Shown: in pieces, positions 5,107 through 5,644 of the stretch
Layout: every line of letters begins with the position of its first letter
How positions within the stretch are numbered: position 1 is the stretch's first letter
Origin: Desulfovibrio sp.
GTDB lineage: Bacteria > Desulfobacterota > Desulfovibrionia > Desulfovibrionales > Desulfovibrionaceae
Assembly: GCA_022839785.1 (NCBI GenBank)
Contig: JALHJW010000025.1
Location: forward strand, 1-5,644
DNA: 5,644 nt
Reading direction: 5' to 3'
Notes under the pieces: generated by a model
Told to the model about the DNA's origin: nothing
The model's input: the letters and a program-made list of their open reading frames with translations, nothing else
Database searches by the model: none
Made by a program: the position numbers and the translations under genes

Positions 5107-5644
5107 CTAGTAGAATCCGATAAGCGGCCAATAGACCATAACACCAACCACCGCAATGAAGAGCAGCCCGAGGCACCAGGGCACGGCCGCCTTGATGAAG
5201 TCCACCTGGCTGAAGTAGCCGGTGCTGTAGGCGATGATGGTCGGCGGGCAGCCGATGACCAGCATGATGAAGGAGGTGGTCAGCGGCGCCAGCAGGGCCA
5301 CGGCCTTGGGCGACATGTTCAGCAGCTCGGCCATGGGCAGGGTCACGGGCAGGGTCAGGGCCACGGCCGCGGAGTTGCTCATGACGCTGGAGAGCAGGGA
5401 CCCGAACAGGCCCATACCGTAGTAGACCACGAAGGCGCTCTGGCCGTCCAGGAGGGGAAGCAGGGTCTCGGCCAGGTACTTGCCCGCGCCGGAGTTGAGC
5501 ATGGACGCGCCGAGAGAGACGCCCGCGCCGAAGACGATCCAGGATTCCCAGGGGAACTTGTCGCAGATGGTCTTGAAGGAGATGAACTTGGGACCGCAGA
5601 AGCCCGCCAGGGCCAGGGCCGCCACCACGCTCACGTGCCAGCCC
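5107..5644 (-). CDS. DASS/SLC13-type anion:sodium symporter, C-terminal part (start outside window)
   Basis: The frame is open to the right edge, so only the last 178 residues are seen; the GTG at 5634 is internal, not the start. The fragment is strongly hydrophobic with about five membrane segments. WIVFGAGVSLGASMLNSG (fragment residues 35-52) matches the re-entrant helical region of the C-terminal half. SNSAAVALTLPV begins at residue 89 (5371-5379) and corresponds to the second SNT sodium/substrate motif, with serine for threonine. GCPPTIIAYSTGYFS near the end is also typical. These proteins couple sodium entry to uptake of dicarboxylates, citrate, sulfate or related anions across the inner membrane; the substrate cannot be told from this part. 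The stop is TAG at 5107-5109. The gene lies 93 bases before the response regulator and may share a regulatory purpose with it. Confidence 0.82.
   Translation of the reverse strand, partial: GWHVSVVAALALAGFCGPKFISFKTICDKFPWESWIVFGAGVSLGASMLNSGAGKYLAETLLPLLDGQSAFVVYYGMGLFGSLLSSVMSNSAAVALTLPVTLPMAELLNMSPKAVALLAPLTTSFIMLVIGCPPTIIAYSTGYFSQVDFIKAAVPWCLGLLFIAVVGVMVYWPLIGFY

Overview
The window reads as a high-GC, Gram-negative chromosome. The lpxC gene implies lipid A synthesis. The EF-Tu N-terminus and the mix of neighbours look most like a sulfate-reducing deltaproteobacterium of the Desulfovibrio type. That placement is an inference from family resemblance, not a database match. Every supported gene lies on the minus strand, so transcription runs from the right edge to the left edge.

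Right to left: (1) 5107-5644 is the C-terminal part of a DASS/SLC13-type anion:sodium symporter, whose start lies outside the window. (2) 5014-5106 is an intergenic segment with two strong hairpins. One has terminator shape, but on the plus strand. (3) 4564-5013 is a receiver-only response regulator. (4) 4287-4514 is an unrecognised 75-residue protein with one C-terminal membrane segment. (5) 2437-4137 is a Cache-domain membrane histidine kinase. Items 3-5 look like one transcription unit, and the transporter may share its ligand. (6) 1313-2239 is lpxC, with a -24/-12 (sigma-54-like) sequence just upstream and a clear intrinsic terminator after it at 1251-1279. (7) 581-1250 is about 670 bases with no credible protein gene. 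It contains an AT-rich island with repeats and promoter-like elements, plus promoter candidates for the next operon. (8) 154-580 holds four tRNA genes in transcription order Thr(TGT)-Tyr(GTA)-Gly(TCC)-Thr(GGT), followed by (9) tuf, truncated at the left edge after 32 codons. This is the thrU-tyrU-glyT-thrT-tufB order of Escherichia coli.

Functionally there are three blocks. One is a translation operon joining tRNAs to the factor that carries them. One is the committed step of lipid A synthesis. One is a signalling module with a periplasmic small-molecule sensor, a kinase and a phospho-acceptor that lacks a DNA-binding output. It sits beside a carboxylate or sulfate-type transporter and resembles a DctB/DctD arrangement without the DctD effector domains.

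The window is mostly ordinary core genome. The parts most worth a second look are the receiver-only two-component module with its small membrane protein, the sigma-54-like site before lpxC, the AT-rich intergenic island, and the mismatched T-stem in tRNA-Thr(TGT).
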